From JAHIZC01 sp043813305 (GTDB taxonomy: Bacteria > Omnitrophota > Gorgyraeia > Gygaellales > Profunditerraquicolaceae), in assembly GCA_043813305.1 (NCBI GenBank), contig JBDRLC010000017.1:1-64000 (forward strand): a DNA stretch of 64,000 nucleotides. Direction: 5' to 3'. Below, piece by piece: positions 54,092-61,407 of the stretch. The notes under the pieces are model-generated. The model did not search any database, was not told the origin of the DNA, and saw nothing but the letters and a program-made list of their open reading frames with translations. Numbering within the stretch: position 1 is the stretch's first letter; each line of letters opens with the position of its first letter. The position numbers were made by a program, and so were the translations under genes.

Positions 54092-54158
54092 TCCCCGTTA
54101 GAAATTTTATTTATCGGGGAAGATACGAAAATATGTGGAAGGAGGATTTCTAACGGGG
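54088..54158 (+). promoter_or_regulatory. Palindromic leader with embedded Shine-Dalgarno before leuD
   Basis: Arm CCCCGTTAGAAAT (54093-54105) is complementary over 13 bp to ATTTCTAACGGGG (54146-54158), whose last base starts the leuD GTG. The leuD Shine-Dalgarno AAGGAGG (54139-54145) is next to the 3' arm. A third arm, CGGGGA at 54115-54120, can pair instead with TCCCCG at 54092-54097. A 21-codon reading frame starts at an ATG overlapping the pilT stop and ends at 54153, inside the 3' arm. The element belongs to the same family as 6217-6319. Confidence 0.6.
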
Positions 54159-54659
54159 TGATCTTGAAGGGCAAAATCATAAAGTTAGGAGACGACATCA
54201 ATACGGATTCTATTATCTCCGGTAGGTATAAATTCTCCATAACAGATATCAAAGAACTATCCAAGCACTTAATGGAAGATATTGACCCTGATTTTAAAAA
54301 AAAAAATAATCCCCGGAAAAACCATACTGGTAGCAGGTAATAATTTTGGTATGGGCTCATCCCGAGAACAGGCACCGCTGGTAATCAAAGAGGCCGGAAT
54401 AACAGCAGTTCTTGCTAAGCAATTCGCCAGGATATTCTATAGAAATAGCTTTAATATCGGATTACCCCTGATCGAAACAGACACTGATAAAATAAACGAT
54501 AAGGACGAGGTGGAAGTCGATATGGATAACGGCATTGTCAAAAATGTCTCTAAAGGAATTGAACTAAAAGTTAATCCCCTACCTAAATTTATGCAGGAAT
54601 TATTAAAAGAGGGAGGAATAGTTAGCTATATTAAAAAACACGGGGAGTTAAAAGTATAA
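54158..54659 (+). pseudogene. leuD: LeuD-type hydro-lyase small subunit, interrupted by frameshift at A11
   Basis: Small swivelling subunit partnering LeuC. The N-terminal part (GTG 54158, MILKGKIIKLGDDINTDSII, up to DIDPDFKKK) is followed in a different frame by IIPGKTILVAGNNFGMGSSR to the stop at 54657-54659. The switch falls at a run of eleven A (54296-54306); with ten A the two parts join into one normal protein of about 166 aa. The downstream frame alone has an ATG at 54282 but would lack the N-terminal substrate loop. This may be a sequencing or assembly error, a true mutation, or tolerated slippage on the homopolymer. The substrate loop reads GRYKFS rather than the common ARYL-T of isopropylmalate isomerases. 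Confidence 0.85.
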
Positions 54660-55741
54660 TGAAATACAGAATAACGCTTATACCCGGAGACGGTATTGGC
54701 CCTGAAGTAACTGAGGCAGCTAGGAGATGTATTGAAGCAACAGGGGTTAAAATTGACTGGGATCTGGCAATTGCCGGACAGGATGCAAAAGAGAAAACCG
54801 GAGAGCTGCTGCCAGAAAGCGTCTTAGACTCAATTAAAAAGAATAAAGTAGCCATAAAAGGGCCAATTATTACTCCTATCGGTGAAGGATTCCGTTCGGT
54901 AAATGTAGCGATAAGGCATGCTTTAGATTTATATGCCTGCCTAAGGCCGGCTAAATCTTATCCGGGAGTAAAAAGCAATTATCAAGATATTGATCTAGTT
55001 ATTGTCAGAGAGAACAGTGAAGATTTATACGCCGGGATTGAATTCGAAGAAGGGAAGCCTGAAACTAAAGAAATTATATCGAGTATAGAAAAATATATTA
55101 AAAAGAAAATCCGGCCTGATTCAGGCATCTCGATAAAGCCAATCTCTAAATTTGCCTCGGAAAGAATAGTGGAATTCGCCTTTGAATACGCCCTAAAATA
55201 CAACCGGAAAAAAGTTACAGCCGTACACAAGGCGAATATAATGAAGTTTTCCGACGGGCTTTTCCTGAAGAGCGCAAGATTAATAGCAAAGAAGTACGAG
55301 GGGAAAGTTGCCTTTGAGGAAATGATCGTAGATAATATGTGTATGCAGCTGGTGCAGAAACCTCATAATTTCGATCTCTTAGTACTCCCTAATGTATACG
55401 GAGATATAATCTCTGATTTATGCGCGGGGCTTGTAGGCGGATTGGGTGTAGCCCCGGGGGCTAATATCGGAGATGATATGGCAGTATTCGAAGCAGTACA
55501 CGGATCTGCACCTAAATATAAGGGCAAAAATAAATTAAACCCTACTGCGATGATTTTATCCGGTGCGTTGATGTTAAGATATATCAAGGAAAATAATGCT
55601 GCTGATAGATTAGAAAAAGCAGTTAGTTCGGTTTTAGCTGAGGGGAAATTCGTAACTTATGATTTAAAATCGAGGCGAGACGACCCTTCAGCAGTGGGTA
55701 CAAAAGAGATGGCAGACGCGATCATCTCCTACCTAAAATAA
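54659..55741 (+). CDS. NAD-type isocitrate/isopropylmalate dehydrogenase family enzyme
   Basis: Beta-decarboxylating dehydrogenase of 360 aa. LIPGDGIGPEVTEA, the substrate segment SVNVAIRHALDLYACLRPAK, IVRENSEDLYAGIEF, the catalytic KANIMKFSDGLF and DLLVLPNVYGDIISDL are seen. RENSEDLYAG and the LYA-LRP pattern favour an NAD-dependent isocitrate (or homoisocitrate) dehydrogenase; LeuB usually has a different RELTGGIYFG-like motif. Its ATG follows directly on leuD. With malate dehydrogenase next, it probably makes 2-oxoglutarate. Confidence 0.88.
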   Translation: MKYRITLIPGDGIGPEVTEAARRCIEATGVKIDWDLAIAGQDAKEKTGELLPESVLDSIKKNKVAIKGPIITPIGEGFRSVNVAIRHALDLYACLRPAKSYPGVKSNYQDIDLVIVRENSEDLYAGIEFEEGKPETKEIISSIEKYIKKKIRPDSGISIKPISKFASERIVEFAFEYALKYNRKKVTAVHKANIMKFSDGLFLKSARLIAKKYEGKVAFEEMIVDNMCMQLVQKPHNFDLLVLPNVYGDIISDLCAGLVGGLGVAPGANIGDDMAVFEAVHGSAPKYKGKNKLNPTAMILSGALMLRYIKENNAADRLEKAVSSVLAEGKFVTYDLKSRRDDPSAVGTKEMADAIISYLK

Positions 55742-55747
55742 CAGTAA

Positions 55748-56668
55748 ATGAAGATAAGCATAATTGGAGCGGGAAATGTCGGAAGTACCACAGCAATGCG
55801 CCTTGCTCAAGAAGGCCTTGGTGAAATCGTCCTGGTAGATGTGCTAAAAGGTCTGGCGCAAGGTAAGGCCTTTGATTTAGAAGATGCCCGTTCAATCCTT
55901 AAGATTCCTTACAATATACAGGGTAGCGATGATATCAACAGCATCAAAGATTCCGATATAGTCGTACTTACTGCCGGCCTGCCAAGAAAACCCGGGATGA
56001 CCCGTGAAGATTTAGTAACCAAAAACGCTAAAATTTTACAAGATGTATGTGAAAATATTAAAAAAATAACCCCTGAATCAATTGTCATAGTTGTTACAAA
56101 CCCGCTTGATTTAATGACTTATTTTACCCTCACCATAACAGGTTTTAAAGCAGGTAAAATAATCGGTATGGGCGTTAGCCTGGATGCCGCAAGATTCGCC
56201 AATTTAATTAGCAAAGAGTTTAATATCCCGGTGTCCGATATAGAAGCATCTGTTATCGGTAGCCATGGGCAAGGAATGATACCTTTAACCAGATTCACTA
56301 CAATAAAGGGCGTAAGCTTAGAGGAATTCTTAAACGACAAAAAGGCCCAGGACCTCAGAGATAAAACCATTAACCGGGGTGCGAAAATTCTATCACTATT
56401 AGGCAGCGGCAGTGCTTATTTTGCACCCTCCGCGGCAATAACCGCTTTAGTTAAATGTATAGCAAAAGATGAAAAAAGAACTATCGGCGTATGTACATGT
56501 CTTTTCGGAGAATACGGCATTAATGATATGTGTATCGGAGTGCCTTGCCGCATTGGAAAAGACGGAATAGAGCAAATTATTGAACTCGAATTGAATAAAG
56601 TAGAAATAGAATCTTTAAAAAAATCTGCAGAAGCAGTTAGAGAGAGTATAGAACTTCTACCTTTATGA
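55748..56668 (+). CDS. mdh: Malate dehydrogenase (LDH-like type)
   Basis: Interconverts malate and oxaloacetate with NAD. Rossmann start ISIIGAGNVGSTTAMRLA; the arginine in GLPRKPGMTREDL selects dicarboxylate, where lactate dehydrogenase has Gln; catalytic His173 in IGSHGQGMIPL; NPLDLMTYF is conserved. At 306 aa it is the [LDH-like] tetrameric branch. It overlaps lpdA by 4 nt. Confidence 0.96.
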   Translation: MKISIIGAGNVGSTTAMRLAQEGLGEIVLVDVLKGLAQGKAFDLEDARSILKIPYNIQGSDDINSIKDSDIVVLTAGLPRKPGMTREDLVTKNAKILQDVCENIKKITPESIVIVVTNPLDLMTYFTLTITGFKAGKIIGMGVSLDAARFANLISKEFNIPVSDIEASVIGSHGQGMIPLTRFTTIKGVSLEEFLNDKKAQDLRDKTINRGAKILSLLGSGSAYFAPSAAITALVKCIAKDEKRTIGVCTCLFGEYGINDMCIGVPCRIGKDGIEQIIELELNKVEIESLKKSAEAVRESIELLPL

Positions 56669-57963
56669 ACTACGACCTGACTATAATCGGTGCCGGCTGG
56701 GCAGGATTCAACGCAGCTTTAAAAGCCAAAGAATTAGGCCTCAAGGTCTGCTTGATTGAGAAATCCCATATCGGCGGAACCTGCCTAAATGTCGGCTGCA
56801 TACCTACAAAAGCATTAATCCACTCTGCAAAAGTTTATTCGATCTCTAAGAAGGCTTCCGGTTTTGGAATAGAAGGTAATAACCCAAACCCAAATTTCGC
56901 TAAAATCCAGGAAAGAAAGGACAAAATTATCCAACAGCTGCAAAAAGGAATGCAATTCTTACTTAAAGATATTGATTATATAAACGCTGAAGCTAAAATT
57001 ATCAGCAATCAAGAAATTCATGCCGGTGGCCAGGATATTAAAACAAAGTTCATTCTCATCGCTTGCGGCTCCAAGCCAACTGAACTTAAGAATTTAAAAT
57101 TTGACGGAAAGAAAATTATTTCTAGTGATGATATTTTAAAAATAAAAGAAATCCCCAAATCCCTGCTGGTAATCGGAGGCGGTGTTATAGGATGTGAATT
57201 CACCAGTTTATTTTCTAATCTGGGAACTCAGGTTTCAATAGTAGAGATGCTGCCTCAATTATTACCCGGGGTGGATAATGAAGTGGCTAAAAAAGTAGAA
57301 TCTTTGCTTAAAAAGAAAGGCATTAAGATAAATACAAACAGCGATGCTACTACGGTTGATTTAGGCGGTTATGATTTAGTATTGCTTTGTATCGGAAGGG
57401 CCCCAAACGCAGAAAATTTGGAACTCGAAAAAATTGGCGTAAAGCTTGAGAAAGGTAAAATCATCGTCGATGATTACTTAAAAACCAGCGTGGAGAATAT
57501 TTATGCTGCCGGAGATTGTACGGGAAAGACCATGCTTGCCCATTATGCAGCTTATCAGGGGACAGTGGCTGCGGAAAATATTTCTAAACCTACCGCCAAC
57601 CCAATAAAGGCAGATAACACAAACGTACCCAACTGTATTTTTACTGATCCGGAAATTTCCAGCGTAGGCTTAAGCGAAAATGCAGCAAAGAGCAAAGGCA
57701 TAGATATCAAGATGCATAAATTTGACTTCATGGCATCCGGAATGGCGCATATACTGGATGAAACCGATGGTTTTGTCAAAATAATTTCGGATAATAAAAC
57801 AGAGCGAGTATTAGGCGCTTCGATTATCGGGCCTAAAGCAACGGAATTAATCGCTGTTTTGACCATTGCTATATCTACTCAATTAAAAACTTCTCAAATC
57901 AAAGATACTATCTTTGCCCATCCCACATTATCTGAATCAATCGAGGAAGCATTAAAACATTAA
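56665..57963 (+). CDS. lpdA: Dihydrolipoamide dehydrogenase
   Basis: FAD/NAD disulphide oxidoreductase that reoxidises lipoyl groups. FAD site LTIIGAGWAGFNAALKA, redox pair Cys40/Cys45 in GGTCLNVGCIPTK, NAD site VIGGGVIGCEF, and the C-terminal HPTLSESIEEA supplying the catalytic His-Glu. It is 432 aa, a little short, with no N-terminal lipoyl domain. lipB and a lipoyl-domain protein follow, so the three genes form a lipoate module. Confidence 0.95.
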   Translation: MNYDLTIIGAGWAGFNAALKAKELGLKVCLIEKSHIGGTCLNVGCIPTKALIHSAKVYSISKKASGFGIEGNNPNPNFAKIQERKDKIIQQLQKGMQFLLKDIDYINAEAKIISNQEIHAGGQDIKTKFILIACGSKPTELKNLKFDGKKIISSDDILKIKEIPKSLLVIGGGVIGCEFTSLFSNLGTQVSIVEMLPQLLPGVDNEVAKKVESLLKKKGIKINTNSDATTVDLGGYDLVLLCIGRAPNAENLELEKIGVKLEKGKIIVDDYLKTSVENIYAAGDCTGKTMLAHYAAYQGTVAAENISKPTANPIKADNTNVPNCIFTDPEISSVGLSENAAKSKGIDIKMHKFDFMASGMAHILDETDGFVKIISDNKTERVLGASIIGPKATELIAVLTIAISTQLKTSQIKDTIFAHPTLSESIEEALKH

Positions 57964-57965
57964 AT

Positions 57966-58658
57966 ATGGATTTCAAAATATTTGACCTTGGTTTAATTAA
58001 ATATGAACCTACCTGGCATTTTCAGAAGGAGGTCTTTAAAGCTGTAAAATACGGTTATATTGATTCAGCTTTAATACTTTGCCAACATCATCCTGTAATT
58101 ACCCTGGGAAGAAGCGCGGATAGAAAAAACATTTTATTTTCTGATGAAGAGTTAAGCCTTAAAGAGATACGAACTTTTGAAATTGAAAGAGGAGGAGATG
58201 TAACCTATCATGGCCCCGGGCAAATTACGATTTACCCGGTATTTAACCTTAACTATCTTAAAAGAGATATCCATTGGTTTCTTAGGCAATTAGAAGAGAT
58301 AATTATTAGCTTTATGGCAGATTTTGATTTAAAAGGAGGGAGACACTTAGGCCTTACAGGCGTTTGGGTTGGCGATAAAAAAATCGCCTCTATTGGCATA
58401 GCTGTCAAAAATTGGATAACCTATCATGGAATAAGTATGAATATCAAGGCAGATGATTTAGTAAATTTTAAGCTTATCCGGCCATGCGGCATGGATATAG
58501 AAGTGACTAGCGTTGAGACAGAATCAGGTAGAACGATTAATATAGCTCACACAAAAGAAGCTATTTTACGTAGGTTTAAGTACACTTTTCCTAATGCGAG
58601 AAGAAACGGTTCTGCTTCAACAGAAGAAACACTATTATTGAAGGAGGTGAGGAGATGA
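57966..58658 (+). CDS. lipB: Octanoyl-ACP:protein octanoyltransferase
   Basis: Moves the octanoyl group from acyl carrier protein to lipoyl domains. The signature RGGDVTYHGPGQITIYP is followed by catalytic Lys139 in DKKIASIGI and Cys174 in RPCGMD. Length 230 aa. No lipA is in the window. It overlaps the lipoyl-domain gene by 4 nt. Confidence 0.95.
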   Translation: MDFKIFDLGLIKYEPTWHFQKEVFKAVKYGYIDSALILCQHHPVITLGRSADRKNILFSDEELSLKEIRTFEIERGGDVTYHGPGQITIYPVFNLNYLKRDIHWFLRQLEEIIISFMADFDLKGGRHLGLTGVWVGDKKIASIGIAVKNWITYHGISMNIKADDLVNFKLIRPCGMDIEVTSVETESGRTINIAHTKEAILRRFKYTFPNARRNGSASTEETLLLKEVRR

Positions 58659-58885
58659 CAAAAGTAGTTTTACCTGAATTAGGCGAGGGAATTGAAAAAG
58701 CAACGCTATCCTTTTGGTACTTCAAGGTGGGAGAGAAGGTAAATGAGAAGGATGACTTGGTAGAATTGGCAACAGACAAGGCTACTTTTAATCTTCCAAG
58801 CCCTTGCTCTGGAACAGTTGCAGAGATTTTCTTCCAGGAGGGCGACACAGTTAAACCCGGAGATACCCTAGCTACAATAGAATAA
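58655..58885 (+). CDS. Free-standing E2-type lipoyl domain protein
   Basis: The whole 76-aa protein is one biotinyl/lipoyl domain: VVLPELGEGIEKATLSFWYF at the start, then the hairpin ELATDKATFN with acceptor Lys42 and the GDTVKPGDTLATIE end. DKA is the E2-type lipoylation motif; GcvH proteins are longer and have ESVK. No E2 catalytic or E1-binding domain is attached and none is encoded nearby. It probably shuttles a lipoyl arm between an unlinked enzyme and LpdA. GGAGGTGAGG precedes the start. Confidence 0.9.
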   Translation: MTKVVLPELGEGIEKATLSFWYFKVGEKVNEKDDLVELATDKATFNLPSPCSGTVAEIFFQEGDTVKPGDTLATIE

Positions 58886-58897
58886 AAAATATTAATT

Positions 58898-58931
58898 ACA
58901 CCTGGTTCTTAATTAGGAATCAGGTGTTTTT
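58898..58931 (+). terminator. Rho-independent terminator
   Basis: An 11-bp stem (58898-58908/58917-58927, one G-T wobble) with an 8-nt loop runs into five T. It closes the metabolic gene series 13 nt after the lipoyl-domain stop and is the strongest terminator seen in the window. Confidence 0.9.
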
Positions 58932-58936
58932 ATTGT

Positions 58937-58998
58937 ATGTCTAGATATGTCTTGACAAGCCTTAGTTTTACTAGTATATATGTAATTTATCTAGACAT
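58937..58998 (+). promoter_or_regulatory. Promoter flanked by inverted operator boxes
   Basis: TTGACA at 58952-58957 and TATATA at 58975-58980 have a 17-nt spacer. The promoter is bracketed by an exact 11-bp inverted repeat, ATGTCTAGATA (58937-58947) and TATCTAGACAT (58988-58998), each around a TCTAGA core. The layout suggests a repressor binding both boxes. AAGGAG at 59002-59007 then serves the small DNA-binding protein gene, a candidate autoregulator. Confidence 0.75.
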
Positions 58999-59017
58999 GA
59001 ATAAGGAGTGAAGCATT

Positions 59018-59224
59018 ATGAACAGAAATCACAAAGAGATTTGGACTACTAAGGAGGTTGCTGACTACCTTAATCTACATCCGCTCACTGTCCACAGGTA
59101 TGCCCGCGAAGGCAAGATTCCTGCTTTTAAGATCGGGACAGACTGGAGATTTCAGAAGAAACACATTGAGAGCTGGATTAAGGAAAAGGTCGCCTATAAC
59201 CTTGAGTCTAATTCACACAAGTAA
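59018..59224 (+). CDS. Small excisionase/MerR-like DNA-binding protein
   Basis: A 68-aa winged-helix protein of the excisionase-family type (HTH_17). WTTKEVADYLNLHPLTVHRY is the helix-turn-helix, followed by AREGKIPAFKIGTDWRFQKK and ESWIKEK. Such proteins serve as small transcriptional regulators as often as phage excisionases; no integrase or phage gene is nearby. Its promoter is flanked by inverted boxes that it could bind. It heads the plsC-AAR-kinase series. Confidence 0.88.
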   Translation: MNRNHKEIWTTKEVADYLNLHPLTVHRYAREGKIPAFKIGTDWRFQKKHIESWIKEKVAYNLESNSHK

Positions 59225-59255
59225 CTAACTTAACGTTATATAGCTTAAGGGGAAT

Positions 59256-59849
59256 ATGCTGTATTATATAGCTAGGCCTATAGTTATATTTATATTAAGG
59301 TTGATCTTTAGGTTTAAGGTAGAAGGGCTGGAGAATTTACCTTTCAAAACCAACTTTATAGTGGTTGCCAACCATAGCAGCTATCTTGACCCTGTGCTGG
59401 TTGGAGCTGCAATACCAAGAAAGATCTACTGGATAACTATGAGGTCTCTTTTCAGCTACCCTTGGTTGCGATGGTTGATGGCGATTACGCGAACGCTTCC
59501 TACGGGTGACGCATCAAAAAGGGCGGTTGATTTACTGATGAAAAACAAATTTATCGGTATATTCCCGGAGGGAAGGCGTTCTGATGACGGTAAGCTAAGA
59601 GAATTCAGAAGAGGGGCAGCGCTATTGGCAATTAAAACAGGCAGGCCGATTGTGCCTTGTGCAATCCTGGGAGGATATGACGTCTTGTCCAAAGGAGCTG
59701 CATTCAGGAAATTTGCACGCATAAAAGTAAAAATAGGAAAACCGACTTTCTTGTCAAAAGAGTTCAAGGATGTAATAGACGATATAACCTTACAAGAAGG
59801 GATCTTTGAAGTAAGGAATAGGATACAGGAGATGATGCATGCTGGATAA
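59256..59849 (+). CDS. plsC: PlsC-type 1-acyl-glycerol-3-phosphate acyltransferase
   Basis: Membrane-associated acyltransferase that adds the second acyl chain to lysophosphatidate or a related acceptor. One N-terminal membrane helix (about residues 5-18); catalytic NHSSYLD with His40 and Asp45 (HX4D); FPEGRRSDDGKLREF is the glycerophosphate motif; VPCAILGG follows. It is 197 aa with AAGGGG upstream. Its last 11 nt overlap the START-AAR gene, suggesting coupled translation and a shared acyl-chain pathway. Confidence 0.93.
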   Translation: MLYYIARPIVIFILRLIFRFKVEGLENLPFKTNFIVVANHSSYLDPVLVGAAIPRKIYWITMRSLFSYPWLRWLMAITRTLPTGDASKRAVDLLMKNKFIGIFPEGRRSDDGKLREFRRGAALLAIKTGRPIVPCAILGGYDVLSKGAAFRKFARIKVKIGKPTFLSKEFKDVIDDITLQEGIFEVRNRIQEMMHAG

Positions 59850-61407
59850 AGGCTTAATCAACATAAAGGTTTCGCGTATTCTGCCTGCAGAAAAATGGAA
59901 GGTAATCCGCTTAATCACGAAAGTAAAAGATTTCCCTCAATTTGTGCCTTCTGTAAAAGAAGTAACGATCCTTAAGAAATCAAGGCGTAAGCTGTTCAGT
60001 AAATGGCGTGTCGAGATTAATCATATACCGATCAGCTGGATTGAGGAAGATACTCTTGTACTTAAAGAAAATTATATCCGATTTAAAGCTATAGAAGGGG
60101 ATTTAAACCTATTTAGAGGAGAGTGGAGATTCTCCAAACATCCGCAAGGCACCCAGGTAGATGTAAATGTTGATTTAAAAGTCGGTATTCCGGCGATTAC
60201 CGAGTTTGCCGATTCTTATGTTAAACAGATGCTCACCCTCAACTTTGAAGCAATATTAAACTCTTTAGAGCGGCGTTTGATTTCGACAAAATATGCCAGT
60301 TACCGAAAAGGAGATACTGACAAGATAGCCGGTTTTGGGATTATCGGACATCTATATAATTTCAGCCATTTGGAAAAATGCCTGAAGATGTTAAATCCTA
60401 ATTTTAAAATGCCTTCAAGGGAATTTATCGGACAACTATTCAATATTACTCCTACCTTTAAACTCTATGATATCCTGGATTTCAAATCTAAAACCGGACA
60501 ATCGGTTAATGGCTGCTTTATAGTAGCTACATTCATTCCGGATATGATGGATAGAGACATCTGGTCAATATTCTCTAAGGTAGTCAGAGGTTGTAAGATT
60601 GCCGAGAAGCACGGAGTTGGAATAGTCAGTTTGGGCGGTTTTACCTCGATAGTAGCAGAGAGAATCGGAATCCAGATAACAGAAGAGGTCGATGTGCCTG
60701 TTACAAGCGGCAACACTTTTACCGCGGCAATGGTCATTGACGGAGTGGTAAAAGCGAGCATACTTTTAGAAATTGATCTTGAATCAGCAAAAGTAGCTAT
60801 AATCGGCGGTACGGGTGATATCGGAAGCGGTTGTGCCAGGGTTCTGGTAAATAAAGTCAAGTGGCTTACGATAACCGGCAGAACAAAATCAAACCTCAAG
60901 CGCCTGGAAAAAGAATTATCTAAAAAACATAAGGCAAAAATTATAGCCACAACTAACAATGAAAAGGCAGTTAAGGACGCTGATATTATTATTGCTGCTG
61001 CAAGCGCTACTTCCTCAATCCTGCAAATTGACTGGTTTAAGCCTGGGGCGATAATCTGCGACGTAGGCTATCCTAAAAATATCTCATATTCAGAAACTAA
61101 CCGGGAGGATATTTTAGTTTTCTCCGGCGGCTTAACCAAATCACCTACGCCGATTAGATTTCCTATTGATATTGGTCTACCGGCAGCGGATACTATTTAC
61201 GGTTGCTTCGCGGAATCTATTATCCTGTCTTTAGAGAAAAGGTATGAAAAGTTTAGTTTTGGAAGAGGGAACATAACAGCTGCTAAGATCGAAGAGATAA
61301 GAAACCTGGGCATTAAGCACGGTTTTGATGCATCTGATTTTTACTGGGGACATAGATTAGTTGATCAAGAGATGGTCGAAAAAATAAAGCAATCAGTAAA
61401 AAGATGA
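59839..61407 (+). CDS. START-domain/acyl-ACP reductase (AAR-like) fusion
   Basis: A 522-aa two-domain protein. Residues about 1-150 resemble the COQ10/polyketide-cyclase START fold (VKDFPQFVPSVKEVTILKK). Residues about 165-522 resemble cyanobacterial long-chain acyl-ACP reductase along their full length: FGIIGHLYNF (165 on), AEKHGVGIVSLGGFTSIV, TSGNTFTAAM, the NADPH loop GGTGDIGS (323-330), VGYPKNI, Cys456 in GCFAES (the position of the acyl-enzyme cysteine), and FSFGRGNITAAKIEEI. AAR reduces fatty acyl-ACP to fatty aldehyde. No aldehyde-deformylating oxygenase is nearby, so aldehyde might feed ether or other lipids. The START part may present the acyl or lipid substrate. Overlaps both neighbours. 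Confidence 0.88.
   Translation: MLDKGLINIKVSRILPAEKWKVIRLITKVKDFPQFVPSVKEVTILKKSRRKLFSKWRVEINHIPISWIEEDTLVLKENYIRFKAIEGDLNLFRGEWRFSKHPQGTQVDVNVDLKVGIPAITEFADSYVKQMLTLNFEAILNSLERRLISTKYASYRKGDTDKIAGFGIIGHLYNFSHLEKCLKMLNPNFKMPSREFIGQLFNITPTFKLYDILDFKSKTGQSVNGCFIVATFIPDMMDRDIWSIFSKVVRGCKIAEKHGVGIVSLGGFTSIVAERIGIQITEEVDVPVTSGNTFTAAMVIDGVVKASILLEIDLESAKVAIIGGTGDIGSGCARVLVNKVKWLTITGRTKSNLKRLEKELSKKHKAKIIATTNNEKAVKDADIIIAAASATSSILQIDWFKPGAIICDVGYPKNISYSETNREDILVFSGGLTKSPTPIRFPIDIGLPAADTIYGCFAESIILSLEKRYEKFSFGRGNITAAKIEEIRNLGIKHGFDASDFYWGHRLVDQEMVEKIKQSVKR

Noticed and set aside
54282..54659. Downstream half of leuD as a complete independent gene
   Set aside because: Family similarity continues directly into the upstream frame; alone it would lack the N-terminal DD-NTD segment.
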